Shown here one piece after another: positions 23,330 to 34,938 of a stretch of 64,000 nt of DNA. The DNA comes from Periplaneta americana (taxonomy: Eukaryota > Arthropoda > Insecta > Blattodea > Blattidae). Every line of letters begins with the position of its first letter. Position 1 is the stretch's first letter. The position numbers were made by a program, and so were the translations under genes. The stretch lies in assembly GCF_040183065.1 (NCBI RefSeq), contig NC_091119.1, positions 103,241,274 through 103,305,273 of the forward strand, in the 5' to 3' direction. The notes under the pieces were generated by a model that had not been told where the DNA came from, did not search any database, and saw only the letters and a program-made list of their open reading frames with translations.

Positions 23330-23635
23330 TAGATTTAAAAAACTGGCTCTTCCCACGCATATCTATCTCATTGTCCACTTGTTACGACACTTTGTGCAAA
23401 ACATTTGAAAACATTATAATATTGATCGTCTGTTCTATTTATTACTCAAAAATAAGGGCTATGTCTAAAGTTCTAAAATCTAAAATATCTTCATACATAT
23501 CGCACTTTACGAATAGTCTTCCGATGACACAGTGTTTAGGCCTACAATGTTTTGCACAAAATGTCGCAACAAATTGACAATGAGATAGATTTGAGTGGGA
23601 AGGCCGGGAAAGTCCAGTTTTTAAAATGTGTGAGT
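23330..23635. repeat. Internal foldback within the hAT element
   Basis: Arms of about 75-85 bp (about 23330-23405 and 23547-23630) are imperfect inverses, for example TCTATCTCATTGTCCA against TTGACAATGAGATAGA and TTTGTGCAAAACATT against AATGTTTTGCACAAA. Either an older inserted foldback or a hairpin within the host element. Confidence 0.6.
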
Positions 23636-24342
23636 CTTATGTTTCATTGTTATTTATTTCCTTTTATGGCGTCTTCTCCCGTCAGTATACTGGAAATAAG
23701 GAAAACAGTCTTACATGTGTCTGATTTCCAGTCAGTTGAGTTCCACTAAAATAGGACCTACTTAGTAAATGTAACTTTTGTGTGCAGTTTAGTGTAGTGT
23801 GTTGTGATTTCATCTTGAGTTCTGATACATCTGACAGTGAGTGCCAATCATCCACGAGGAAGAAAAGCCTGCCGCATAGAAATTAATCCACGTATAAAGA
23901 TTGCTACGAACACACTGAATGGTCTCCTGTTATCATCGCATGCTAAGATCAATGACAAGTTAGTGTTATATCCTAAGGCAGGACCAAATGACGAACAACA
24001 GGAAGAAGAAGAGGTTGATGGCTTCTTCAATGTGTGTTAGTTAGTGTTTACAAAATTTTGACTGTAAATATGTATGAACACGTAGACAAATATATATAAA
24101 ACGTGGACACTGTGACATTTTTTTTTTGTTTGTGTTAACAAGTGTTACCAGAAGGATCAACCAGATTTCATTAGGTGAGTTAATAAATACCTTCCCTTTT
24201 TTATATTGCTGCATCCTTTATAGACTGAGTTGAGCAACGCTTTACCAAACCTATAGAAGTGTGTTGATGCTTAGGACTATGTATTGACTAATTCTGTTTG
24301 TAAGAAATAATAATGATTATTATAAATATTAAAATTAATAAC

Positions 24343-24344
24343 CC

Positions 24345-24382
<38 letters not shown>
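24343..24382. repeat. (AAT)n microsatellite
   Basis: About 12 ATA/AAT trinucleotides in a row inside the non-autonomous hAT. Confidence 0.85.
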
Positions 24383-24587
24383 TTTAATTATATTATTTTT
24401 TCTTTCGAATTATTTTTATTAAATTAATATAACGGGCAATGAAATCATCGTTAAACACAGCACACTGAACAACATATACGCAAATTCTTCAAGTTTTGAG
24501 CGTAGCTTAATTTCAGTCTTTGTAGCTGAATTTCGGGACGTTTGTAGCCGACTCGCTCGTGTTGAGGTTGGCAACGCTGGACAGGAC

Positions 24588-25141
24588 TGCACGGGTCCGG
24601 GGCTGTGGTGCATCCCCTCTCTCTGAGGACCGCGTCCGGATTGATCCCCAAATCCTCATGAATGACGTCCGAGTGGATTCCAGATCTGATTTCTACCTAT
24701 GTTTACCTAACGTCCGAGTTGATTCTCTTTGCTTGTACAGAGTCAGCGAGAGGATGATATTTACATAATGCCTGCGTTGCTAACTTCTGCCAGTAGTCTG
24801 TAGAAGGCGTCTGCCTGTCGTATGCTGAGGACTTTAGTGCTGCTGTAATCTGTGATCACGGAATATAAGTAGGGGACGGATGTTGATGAAAAGTCATCTT
24901 CATATTTTTCACAGTAGGACGATGCCTATTAACATAGAAATCCTTTCTATGTTAATATCAACGTAAAAAAATAATTTATTATATTGTATTTTTTTCATTT
25001 TTGACGTTTTTGAACTGAAAGGTCATTTTTATATTTTTTCGACATTATACTCTGAACCACTTTTAGATCATTTGGAATGTATTTTACTTTCTTCTTTACC
25101 GATAGGTCTGTTAAATCATTTTCTAAGCAAATAGGCCAGTA
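24588..25141. other. Spacer between two hAT elements
   Basis: A somewhat GC-richer patch (24590-24740) followed by AT-rich sequence. No gene supported. Confidence 0.35.
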
Positions 25142-25462
25142 GTAATTACTAGACATCGGATTTTTAGGCACTAAAATTGCAGTTTTAGGCGCCTAAAATA
25201 AGCTCAAAATTTGTAAAATTAGGCTCTATTTTAATGAAAATAGGCATTTTAGGCACATCAAGGTATCATACTTATTTCTTTCACTGAAATTTTTAGTTAT
25301 ACACTAAAATACGCACAAAAAAAGTATGTTCAAACATTAAAAAAGAATACTATATTATATTTATAAACAGAGCTGCACAAATTTAATATATTGAAACTAA
25401 TGAAATAATGATTATTGATATCAAGATTACTCATTTTAAGTTATTGAAATTCAGTTCCATGC

Positions 25463-27097
25463 TCAGACTTTATTATAATTATCTGCACAATACACCACCT
25501 GAATTTTTTCTAAATTCTCCACAGTTAACCTTTGCCTTTTGTCACTGAGAATCATTTTGAAAGCAGAAAAACTTCTTTCAACCGAAACTGATGTGAGAGG
25601 CGCAAATTTTAAATTAGGTACAATAGAAACATCAATACTTACTGGAACATTTACACTTTCCCCCGATATCACTCTTGATACTTTTTCCAACAATGACAAT
25701 CCTACATTCTTATTTAATACGTTGTCCCACTTATTTTTAACCTTTTTCCCAGTTTCGCCCAAAGCAGAATGTATGTTCACTTGAGCTTCCTTTACTATTG
25801 CTATTTGGCTAGAAAGAGATTGTTTTTCACGTTCTAATTGTTCAATGCTTGCAGGTATGAAAGAAAATTTGATGTTATGTAGGCAATATCGTTTTTCACT
25901 CGTGAGTCATTCAGACAATCTTTCACTGCTTTCACACACGCTGCACTATCAGTTTCAGGTAATTTATCAATAACTGTGACCACTTCTTTAAAATACTTAG
26001 AATAATACACCACTAACTGAATCCAGGTTCCCCATCGTGTAACAACCGGCTGAGGTGGGAGTGGGATATCTGGAAAGTTCTCTCTGAATATTGAAATCCT
26101 GGATGGGGCTTTACAAAAACATTTTTTTGTGTTAGAAATAAACGAATTGACAAGAGGAAATTCATTCCGGATTGTTTCTGAAACCCTGTGAAGGCCATGT
26201 GCTAGACAGGTTACATGCGTGAGGTTAGGATAAAATGTTTTAAGAAGTGGAGCTGCAGCAACCATGTATGAGGCAGCATCAGTACAAAACAACAGAACTT
26301 TAGAATCGTCTATATTACCTGAGTATAAAGACTGTAGGCCTTTATTTACAAAATAAGCAATGGCTTGGCTATTCACTTTCGAAAGTTCCTTAACACATAC
26401 GAGGTGTGGAATCGAAGGTCCATCAGGACTAAGTTTTCCTACTACCATATTTGCTATATACCTATTCATAGGATCTGAGGTTTCATCCACAGAGACCCAT
26501 AAGTAAGAATCACCTATATTCTCCCGAATGGAAGCTAAAGTTTCATTGTATATTCTGTCTAAGTAATTTTTTCTTAGGGTCGACTCAGATGGGATATTTT
26601 GTTTGCAGTATTTTTGTAAAAACTGTCTTAAAACCGGATTTTCAATTGCATTCCAGGGAATGTTAGCAGCAACAAACGCTCTGGTTAAATCAGCATAGAA
26701 ATTGCTGCTGAGATTGGATGAGAGATGAGATGAGAGTGGATGAGGTTTCATCCACAGAGACCCATAAGTAAGAATCACCTATATTCTCCCGAATGGAAGC
26801 TAAAGTTTCATTGTATATTCTGTCTAAATAATTTTTTCTTAGGGTCGACTCAGATGGGATATTTTGTTTGCAGTATTTTTTTAAAAACTGTCTTAAAACC
26901 GGATTTTCAATTGCATTCCAGGGAATGTTAGCAGCAACAAACGCTCTGGTTAAATCAGCATAGAAATTGCTGCTGAGATTGGATGAAGTAGGCTGTGTTA
27001 GTAAAGTTTGTTGCAGTTGATTTTTCTGCTGAGCTTTAGCCTTATGAGCCGCTCCTTGCACATGCTGCTTTAGGTGGCACTTCTTTTCTTGCGAAAT
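25463..27097 (-). pseudogene. hAT transposase, main exon (duplicated and frameshifted)
   Basis: Exon starts after the acceptor TTACATTTTTAG at 27097 with ISQEKKCHLKQHVQGAAH, the His half of the N-terminal zinc finger. It then carries the CGGBP1-like segment (FVAANIPWNAIENPVLRQF; IPSESTLRKNYLDRIY), the catalytic stretch (LWVSVDETS; LLFCTDAASYMVAAAPLLK; THVTCLAHGLHRVSE; TRWGTWIQLV) and the hAT C-terminal dimerisation region (TSVSVERSFSAFK). Two lesions: a 245-bp segment is present twice (26476-26720 and 26741-26985), and a one-base frameshift lies around 25850-25880. Closest relative in the window is the 494-aa protein at 36319-37803. Confidence 0.88.
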
Positions 27098-27352
27098 CTA
27101 AAAATGTAAAGTAAACTGAATTAAAATAAAATCCTAATTGCTGTATTGCCGTATTTCTATCACAAAGTTAGTGGGTTCGAACAATCAAAATTTTAATGAC
27201 ATGCAAATACTTTAACTATCGGAATTTAAAAGGTTAAAGTGTAGTGGTCTTCAAAAGAATTATACCTCAGGATAGCTCAGTCAATGTATAAATATTATAA
27301 GCCTTCTCATTAAAATTAATAGAATTTATATATTTCAACTATTGTTACATAC

Positions 27353-27463
27353 CTGTTTGCTACAAATCTTGCAGAATATTATTTTTCCATCATAAGTGAA
27401 TTCTGAATATTCTGTTAGCCATTGCCGGATCAATGTAGATTTTGCACTTATATTTTTCGGCAT
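27353..27463 (-). pseudogene. hAT transposase, first exon
   Basis: ATG at 27463 opens 37 codons (MPKNISAKSTLIRQWL..) ending CKICSKQ at donor CAG|GTATGT (G at 27352). Phase 0 matches the next exon at 27097. The CxxC pair here and the His residues of the next exon form one zinc finger split by a 255-bp intron. The 36082 relative has no intron at this place. Confidence 0.75.
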
Positions 27464-28080
27464 TATCGCGTTAAACTTCACAGGAAAACGTCCTACCGCT
27501 CAAAACTTCTCAACACAAATAAGGTGAGGGAAAGAGCAACTGTTAACGAGCATTCAAATGAACCGTTGTTATTGAGATTCAATTGGACAAAAATACAAAG
27601 TTCCACTTATTGTTGCATTTCCTGGTAGTGTTAACACTAGGAGGGCCATTCTTTTAAATATTTTGTAACGGTTTACCCTACTAATTCGCAGTTTTACGAC
27701 TTTTCATAAATATTTCAAAAACACTCTTTCTCCAAAAATTGTGATTTTATGACACTCTGAAGGGCAGTACAGCTAATCGGTTTCAGACCGAAAACAGTCA
27801 TTTTTATAGTATAGTATATTTCTGAATCGGTAGCAGCACATGTTGTGATTGTTGCCTGCTTCAAAACTAAGGTTGGTTCTTTGTCGGCATTTATGCCTCC
27901 AAACATGTTAAATTCGGTGAAATCTATTGCGAGTGTCGTGAGATTCAAAACATTTAGTTTCCTTTATCAATGGTTTCATGGCCGGTGTGAAGCAAACTTT
28001 CCACTTTTTAAATGCCTTAAATTTCGCAGTGGATGCATGTATAAATTATAAAAAGTAAGAGTAAAATGCGAAACTTTACA
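27464..28080. other. 5' region of the degraded hAT element
   Basis: Within the element between the transposase start and the right terminal repeat. Short open frames on both strands here show no motif. Confidence 0.4.
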
Positions 28081-28391
28081 GTGAGTTAGGCTTTTTTAGG
28101 CGAATATTAACAAATTAGGCTCTAATAACCGTTTTAGGGCATTTTAGGGCACTATAAAACTCTTTGAATACCTTTCAATTTCCATGAAACACAAATATTA
28201 ATAATTATTGTTTACTTTTCTCCTAAAGAAACAAAATAGGCATTTGCCCTAGAATCCGATGTCTGGTAATTACCTACTGTACCTACTGAATAAGTGAATT
28301 ACAGTGAAGTTTGAGTTTTGTAGTTTGGAATAGACTCTACAGTCCATCCCTCATCCCACTGAAGGCTTCACTTCACACAACGGAAGTAATA

Positions 28392-29114
28392 CAGGATGTT
28401 TCCGAGGTGGTGTTACAAACTTTCAGGGATGATGGCGAAGGGCACATGTATCAATTTGAGATAAGGAACCCTGGTCCGGAAATGACCGAGTCGAAAGTTA
28501 CAAGCAAAAATAGTTGTGTGGAAATGAAATAATTTTATTCCTCTGTACACCTTATTTATGTGTATTATCTGTACATCTTACACATACTGTATTCATCTGA
28601 CGTTGTTTACGTTGTCTACCTACAGTATTCCATCCAGTGCGCTGTCTGAGGGATAGGGACAGGAAACAACACTAAAACGATGCAGATAGCATAATGTGTA
28701 ACGGACATGGTCAGTCCTGATATGCACGTCTGTAGACAGCAGTGTATGTGTACAAGTTGCAGTGTCCAGTCGATCAGTCCTAGTGAAATGGAGGAGTATA
28801 CGAGAGCGAAATAAGCAGACCTGATTTTCTAATACGGATGAGCCAATGGGAACAGTAGACAAGCTCACATATTTGTATCGGTACAAGTACCCACGTAGGA
28901 GACATCCGGCCCATATCATTTTTCCACGACTGTTCCAAAAGTTAAGGGAAGAAGGGCATGTGGTACCAAATTACAATTCCATTTCCACACAACTATTTTT
29001 GCTTATAACTTTCGACTCAGTCATTTCCGGACCATGGTTCCTGATCTCAAATTGATACATGTGCTCTTCGCCATCATCCCTGAAAGTTTGTAACACCACG
29101 TCGGAAACACCCTG
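28392..29114. mobile_element. Long-hairpin TA-flanked MITE (723 bp)
   Basis: The ends CAGGATGTTTCCGAGGTGGT and CAGGGTGTTTCCGACGTGGT (right end reversed) are bordered by TA (28390-28391, 29115-29116). Arms of about 145 bp are about 95 percent identical, the most similar of the three long-hairpin elements, so probably the youngest. No coding capacity. Confidence 0.88.
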
Positions 29115-29711
29115 TATAAAATGCTTGACAGCAGTTTATTTTAAATGAAGACTTTGACCGCTACTGTTATTTTGTCCTTACGAGGGTGTCTTTAGAATTT
29201 ATGTTTGGAAGGGGGGAAACTTTCACCGTGTCCTGGAAGGGATGTCTACTGTAGTAGACAGTATTTTAACACAAAGATTGCAAGAATGCACGCTGCGCCC
29301 ACAATTTGTTTTGTCTTTCACACTCCCTCATCTGGAAGATCTGATAACAAAGGAGAAGCGCCGAAGGATAAGGAGACAGAGAATGAAGACACTGACATGG
29401 ACCACCCCTGATTGAAACACATTGTAAACCCTCATTAAAATCTACAGTTTTCCCTTAAAATCTTAATTTTGTTGCATGTTCTTTTCCTTTATATTAGCTA
29501 AATTCCAGGATGTTGCCTCCTCTCGCAGAGATTTGCATGGCAGTCATTTCAAAGAAGGTGACTAATTTTAAGAAGTTGTGGTGCGAGTGCGGTGAATAAC
29601 ATTTAAATGTCATTTTCTTTTAATTTTATGTCATTTTTCCAATAGTTTAAGGGCATTTTAATGATCATTTAAAGTAGATTTTTAGGTAATCAACATCCTA
29701 AATATAAGGTT

Positions 29712-30330
29712 ATGTTTAGTGAAAAAGATAAGAAGCTGTTAGTGGTAAACAGGTTCAAATTCTGCTTTCACAAACGGTTACGTGATGATGTGGAACGGTA
29801 CAAATGCACGAAAGGACATGTGAGTGTTTTTGTAATTTACATTCAGTGAATGTCATTATTGGTTCTCAGTTGTGCCATTCCGACGAATGTGACACTTAAC
29901 GTTGCTACACTTACGTCTCACAATGTCGAACGTATAAGAAAGAACATTCACGCCAGTCGTAGTAGATTTCTTCCGAAGTTGCCTAAAACCGTAGCAGAAT
30001 TACATGAATCATTGAAAAAAAAAAATCATTGTCATATTAACATGCGTAAGCAATGTGGATGTTCTCTCGAAAATGATAACCCTATTTTTAGATGGGACGT
30101 TCACATCCTGTCCGTCTTTTTTTTTATCAGATTTTCATAGTGCATGGATCAAGGAATAATCATTACGTTCCTCTAGTTCTTTCTTCCTGCCAGGTAAAAC
30201 TGTCGAAATATACAAAATGTCTCCTCAAGTACTAAAATATCATATAAATCCCGATGCTGTTTTAGCTGATTTTGAGAAAAGCATTCACTCAGCAGTGCGT
30301 GAATGCCAGAAGCTCTACTACGAGTAAAAT
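29712..30330 (+). pseudogene. FLYWCH-type Mutator-like transposase, N-terminal part
   Basis: Plus-strand coding with frameshifts reads KDKKLLVVNRFKFCFHKRLR and then RYKCTKGHVSVF (FLYWCH finger), HASRSRFLPKLPKTVAELHE, and later VLADFEKSIHSAVRECQKLY (start of the MULE transposase catalytic region). The C-terminal part of the same protein continues beyond 32778. The middle is decayed and interrupted by a pogo-like element. Confidence 0.7.
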
Positions 30331-30520
30331 GCTGCAGGTTCCATTTGGCGCAATGTTAGAGGAGGAAAATAAAGGCTGTGTGCTTGTCAAATGAGTTTAA
30401 AAATAAGGACTCTGAGATTGGGAGACTTTTAAATTGTATACAGTAAATTTCCTCGTATCCAGCACCCAAATAATCTGCAATACCAAAACAACGGCACTTT
30501 TGGCTAGGCCAAAAAGAAAT

Positions 30521-30752
<232 letters not shown>

Positions 30753-31985
30753 AGATTTATTCGTTCCATAATATTCTTACATTTGCTTTATAGCATAGAA
30801 TAAAGAACATGACGAATTCTTACGTTTAAATGTAAATGCAATACATATAAAATGCAAATATGAAATATGTACAGAATTGATACCTTAATAACAATAATAT
30901 TTTAAACAATGTAATATGTTTACCATTTAATAGTATTATAATATTTACACAGCGCTGTGAAATGTCAAGAATTGGTCTACAGAATAGAAAGTGTGAGATA
31001 TTAAGTACGGTAATTGTTTAGTTTTACCTTAAATAATGCAGGGTTTTGGCTATGATTCTTAATGTCTTCAGGAATACTATTGAACATTTTTATCGCCATG
31101 TAACGTACTCCCCTTTGATAGCATGGTAAATTTGATGATGGCGTATGAAAATCATTCTTTCTGCTGGTATTTATACTATGTATGGCAGAGTTAGTTGGAA
31201 AATTTAGACTTTTATCAGTTAAATTAAACGTCGCTTGCCCAGTTGATTTATTCTTTCTGAATCAGAATTGTTCCGGAATGAGAATATTGTATTTATCAAG
31301 ATGATGATATACTTTCTTATGTATAACTTTTTCGAAGACCTTTGAGAAGACTGGTAGAAGGGATATGGGTCTGTAGTTTTCGGGCGAGGTTCTGTCCCCT
31401 TTCTTGAATAAAGGAATAACAACTGAATATTTCAGTCGCTCTGGAAATACACCATTAAACATTGAAAAGTTACATAAATAAGACAGGGCTATTATCTGTG
31501 AACTGGCTTTTAATATTTTACTAGTAATTTCATCATATCCTGAGGAATTTTTAGACTTTAATTGCTTTAGAATTGTAATTATTTCTCGTGGATTTGTTGG
31601 AAAAATTTTAATATTTGGGAAAGTTACAGGAATAGATATTTTCAAACAATCGATATCATTATTATTATTATTATTATTATTATATTATTATTATTATTAT
31701 TATTCTGTGGGATGTTTAGGTTATCAGTTATTGAGAGAAAATGTTTGTTGAATATGTATGTTCGCAACTTCTGTTGTATCTGATTTTTTAAATTATTTAT
31801 TACAAGAATGTAATCTTGTTCTTTACTTATAAACTTTCCGCTTTCTTTTTTTATTATGTTCCAAGTTGTTTTGTTTATATTATTCGAGTTTAGAATAATT
31901 CCGTTATAGTAAAGTTCTTTGGCTTTTAAGATTACTTTGTGTAATATTTTAGAGTACTTTTTAAAGTGAGCTATTAATTGGGGTC
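30753..31985 (-). pseudogene. CR1/jockey-type LINE relic with internal deletion
   Basis: Minus-strand reading gives a linker (ILHKVILKAKELYYNG; QDYILVINNLKNQ), then the RT N-terminal region (LKSKNSSGYDEITSKILK; PLFKKGDRTSPENYRPISLL; SKVFEKVIHKKVYHHLD), then jumps from EQF to the far C-terminus (TSRKNDFHTPSSNLPCYQRG; YMAIKMFNSIPEDIKNHSQN). The RT catalytic core and thumb are missing, so the copy is internally deleted. A TTA microsatellite (31659-31703) splits the upstream part. Confidence 0.8.
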
Positions 31986-32778
31986 ATTACTATTTCTACT
32001 TTGAATATTAGTAAGACCTCTTAGTTTCACATGAGATTTTTATTCATTCGAGAGGGAAGAGTCAGCCAAAGATGTGAGTGGTTTTCGTGGATTGCACATG
32101 CCGTATAATGTGTTTACTGTTTATATTGTTCACGCGTGAAAACATAGACAAAAAACCCGTTATGTCCTTGGAGTACATCGGGTATCATTGGTAAGCTGTC
32201 ACTTGGGCCTTGCAATCTTTAAATTTACCACATGAACTCGCCCGTTTCGAAGGGGTGTTGGACGAGTCTAAATAGGAAAGTGTGAAATTCTCTGTTCCTA
32301 CAGCGCGTAAAAGTTTCATTCGAGTGATAGATAGTATCATGGTTATTACCGCTAAGCGCTGCTTTTGCACAATGGATTCTGCGAAACACAAGCGAAATGT
32401 CCTCACACACAAATCATCGAACGCTACTTCATACTTGCAACGTTGGTTACACTGCTCTTCATGTCACATGGCCGCCATTTAAAATTGTCATAAGGTTACG
32501 AAAACGTTTAGTATTTTTTACGCTATTATGTATTACTGTATTACAATATTTATGAACTGATTAATGTACTTTACCGTATTCAGTACTACAAATAAACGTT
32601 GTACGTATTTCAAAACTTTACTTTTAAATATCTCTATGAAAATACTAAATTTCAACAAGGAAAAAAAAATGTTTGTGCACTACAGCATGTCTTTACATAA
32701 CCTGTAGGCCTAAACGTATTTTCCAATTATCCGGCACTGGCTTTGTCCCACAGTTGCCGGATACGAGGAATTCTACTG

Positions 32779-33274
32779 TATTTGGTTTAAACGTACTTTT
32801 ACCGGTTGAAGTGGCAGACTGTTTCACTTTTGATCTTATGGCTCGTAAACCCGTGAATGACAAGCTGGATGAATTTTTTTGATTACTTACTGGATACTTT
32901 CATCGAAGAAAATTGCGAATTTCCACCTGTACGAGGTTTTCCCCAACCGTAAGGTGAATGCCAGGTAATCTATGGCGAATCCTCGGCCTCATCTCGCCAA
33001 ATTTCATCTCGCTATCGCCAATCTCATCGACACTAAATAACCTCGTAGTTGATACAGCGTCGTTAAATAACCAAATAAAATAAATCCACCTGTAATGTAG
33101 GCAGCATTTAGTTCAAACACAGAACGCACTACAAATTGTGAAGCGTTTCGCAGTAAGTTGAATGCAGAATTCTATTCACTTCAGCCGATCATTTTTCACG
33201 TCATTGAGGTTCTAAAAGAAATTCAATGTGACATTTACGTGGAGCTTCGAAGTCATGAGAACATCCAGAAAAGA
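32779..33274 (+). pseudogene. FLYWCH-type Mutator-like transposase, C-terminal part
   Basis: Continues the relic at 29712-30330: FGLNVLLPVEVADCFTFDLM, then KLDEFFDYLLDTFIEENCEF, is cut inside EFPPV by a SINE (32932-33084) and resumes with FRSKLNAEFYSLQPIIFHVI. The preceding segment before the pogo-like insertion ends SEIGRLLNC, and the two halves abut in the order seen in this family, with one base of frame difference. Confidence 0.75.
32932..33084 (+). mobile_element. SINE family B, 5'-truncated, 10-bp TSD
   Basis: Headless family B body with tail GTCGTTAAATAACC and A-rich end, flanked by TCCACCTGTA at 32922-32931 and 33085-33094. The duplicated bases are coding sequence of the Mutator relic, so this SINE is younger. 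Confidence 0.9.
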
Positions 33275-33535
33275 GTCCACACCTGTGGAGCAACGGTCAG
33301 CGCGTCTGGCCGCGAAACCAGGTGGCCCGGGTTCGAATCCCGATCGGGGCAAGTTACCTGGTTGAGGTTTTTTCCGCGGTTTTCCCTCAACCCAGTACGA
33401 GCAAATGCTGGGTAACTTTCGGTGCTGGACCCCGGACTCATTTCACCGGGATTATCACCTTCATCTCATTCAGACGCTAAATAACCTAGATGTTAATACA
33501 GCGTATTAAAATAACCCAATAAAATAAAATAAAAA
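33275..33535 (+). mobile_element. SINE family C, full-length, 12-bp TSD
   Basis: The head has TGTGGAGCAACGGTCAGCGC and B box GGTTCGAATCC, a body shared with 39085 and 56497, and a tail of AATAAAATAAAA. Flanked by ATCCAGAAAAGA at 33263-33274 and 33536-33547. It cuts the end of the Mutator relic. Confidence 0.92.
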
Positions 33536-33872
33536 ATCCAGAAAAGAAAAAAAAATAAGAGGAAGAGCAGTAGCTGTATATTGAACACGAAATGATTAAT
33601 TACAATAGCGGAGCAATTAGTCGTTTTGATTATTTAAAGCTTATGTGTTGGAAGTTCCTCCCAAACATTGTCATTATCTTTAGTCGTTTAGTTAATTTTA
33701 TTTACAAATCTGACGCAACGGAGTAATTAGCCGTTTTGATTAGGTGACATATTTTTAACCATGTCTGTTTACAGTATTGTCATGGTCGCTCCTGCATAAG
33801 AACAGAGCATCTGTTAGACCCCCTCCTCCCCGCTTGAGTTGCACTGTGTACTTCTAAACCACCTTCCACCAG

Positions 33873-34258
33873 GAGTGAATCAGGACAGCACGTTTGCACA
33901 TCTCCTTTTTATGTTAGGTTAGATACGTTTCAAACTGAAATGACGAGTGAAGATTTTGTCACAGTTAAAATTACTCTAACCTAACTTAATCTAACCTAAC
34001 CGTTTAAAATGCATATGTTTTTTTTTAACAAAGCAGGGATATCCAGATTGTATATTTTAAATTCTTACATATTTTTCAAGATGCTCAAGAACACTGGAAA
34101 TATAAGACAAAATACTTTCAAAGCTCCTTTTTATGTTATGTTAGGTTAGGTTAGAGTGATTTTAACTGTGACAAAATCTTCACTCGTCATTTCAGTTTGA
34201 AAAGAACCTAACATAACATAAAAAGGAGATGTGCAAACGTGCTGTCCTGATCCACTCC
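33873..34258. mobile_element. Foldback element with TTAGG-like arms
   Basis: Arms 33873-33984 and 34146-34258 are close inverses (GTGAATCAGGACAGCACGTT against AACGTGCTGTCCTGATCCAC). Both arms hold TTAGGTTAG words resembling insect telomere repeats. Flanking sequences on both sides share TGTACTTCTAAAC, a direct repeat about 400 bp apart. Confidence 0.75.
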
Positions 34259-34726
34259 TCCTTCCACCCGCTAGAGCTGTACTATGTACTTCTAAACTCC
34301 CTCCTTCCCATCCAGCAACGTTGTAAAACGTATATTATTGTAAACTTTAATAATTAGTTAAATATTGAAATTAGAAAAAAATTGTAAGGACATTTTTTCT
34401 TTCTTATGACATCAGTTAAAATAATGACACACTCTGTGTTTACCGTATGAACGCGAACATTATTATGGTTAGATTTCATCACACCGCGCTACCAATATTA
34501 TCTCATATTTCCACGTAAACAGTGAAGAGAATAGTGCAACCTACAACGTAAGACTGTTACGAATTGCTAACAAACTATGAAAACATTTGTAGAATATATC
34601 ACATAATAAGACACATTAAACTTCTACACATCTATCGTTAATAATGGAACATTGCAATACATTGGAACGTATAAATATAGAGATAAAAATTTAAGGTCAA
34701 TGTAGATTATCCACCGCCCACTGAAC

Positions 34727-34938
34727 GAATATTGGTTAAACGAGCGTTGAGAGACTTCCGCCGATTTTGGAATAGACACCGACGCGGTTAGGTTAGGATA
34801 GGCTTTTGTTAGCCCGTCAAGATGAAGGTGAAAGCGATTGAGTGTGATTTTTGTTTTTTATGTTGGCAGTTTTAGTGCGTCAGTGTCTATTCCAAAATCG
34901 GCGGAAGTCGCTCAACGCTCGTTTCATCCGAATATTTC
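34727..34938. mobile_element. 212-bp foldback MITE
   Basis: Arms 34727-34785 and 34877-34938 are inverses including CTTCCGCCGATTTTGGAATA / TATTCCAAAATCGGCGGAAG. The centre has GGTTAGGTTAGGATAGG. No coding. Confidence 0.78.

Larger units (their letters stand above)
22793..24579. mobile_element. Non-autonomous hAT element, 8-bp TSD
   Basis: Terminal inverted repeats CAGCGTTGCCAACC are perfect for 14 bp at both ends. They are flanked by identical GACAGGAC at 22785-22792 and 24580-24587, the 8-bp duplication of hAT transposition. Subterminal GTAGCCGAAT words recur near both ends, as expected of transposase-binding sites. I see no transposase. A GAGGAGG-type acidic short ORF near 23837-24040 is not recognisable. 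An internal inverted repeat is listed separately. Confidence 0.9.
25150..28265 (-). mobile_element. hAT element with CGGBP1-like transposase (degraded)
   Basis: The ends TAGACATCGGATTTTTAGGC and CAGACATCGGATTCTAGGGC (right end read in reverse) are inverted repeats flanked by identical 8-bp GTAATTAC at 25142-25149 and 28266-28273. TTAGGC words crowd both subterminal regions (25175-25265, 28085-28160). The interior holds a minus-strand transposase with an intron, an internal duplication and a frameshift. The first base of the left end is T where C is expected. Confidence 0.92.
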
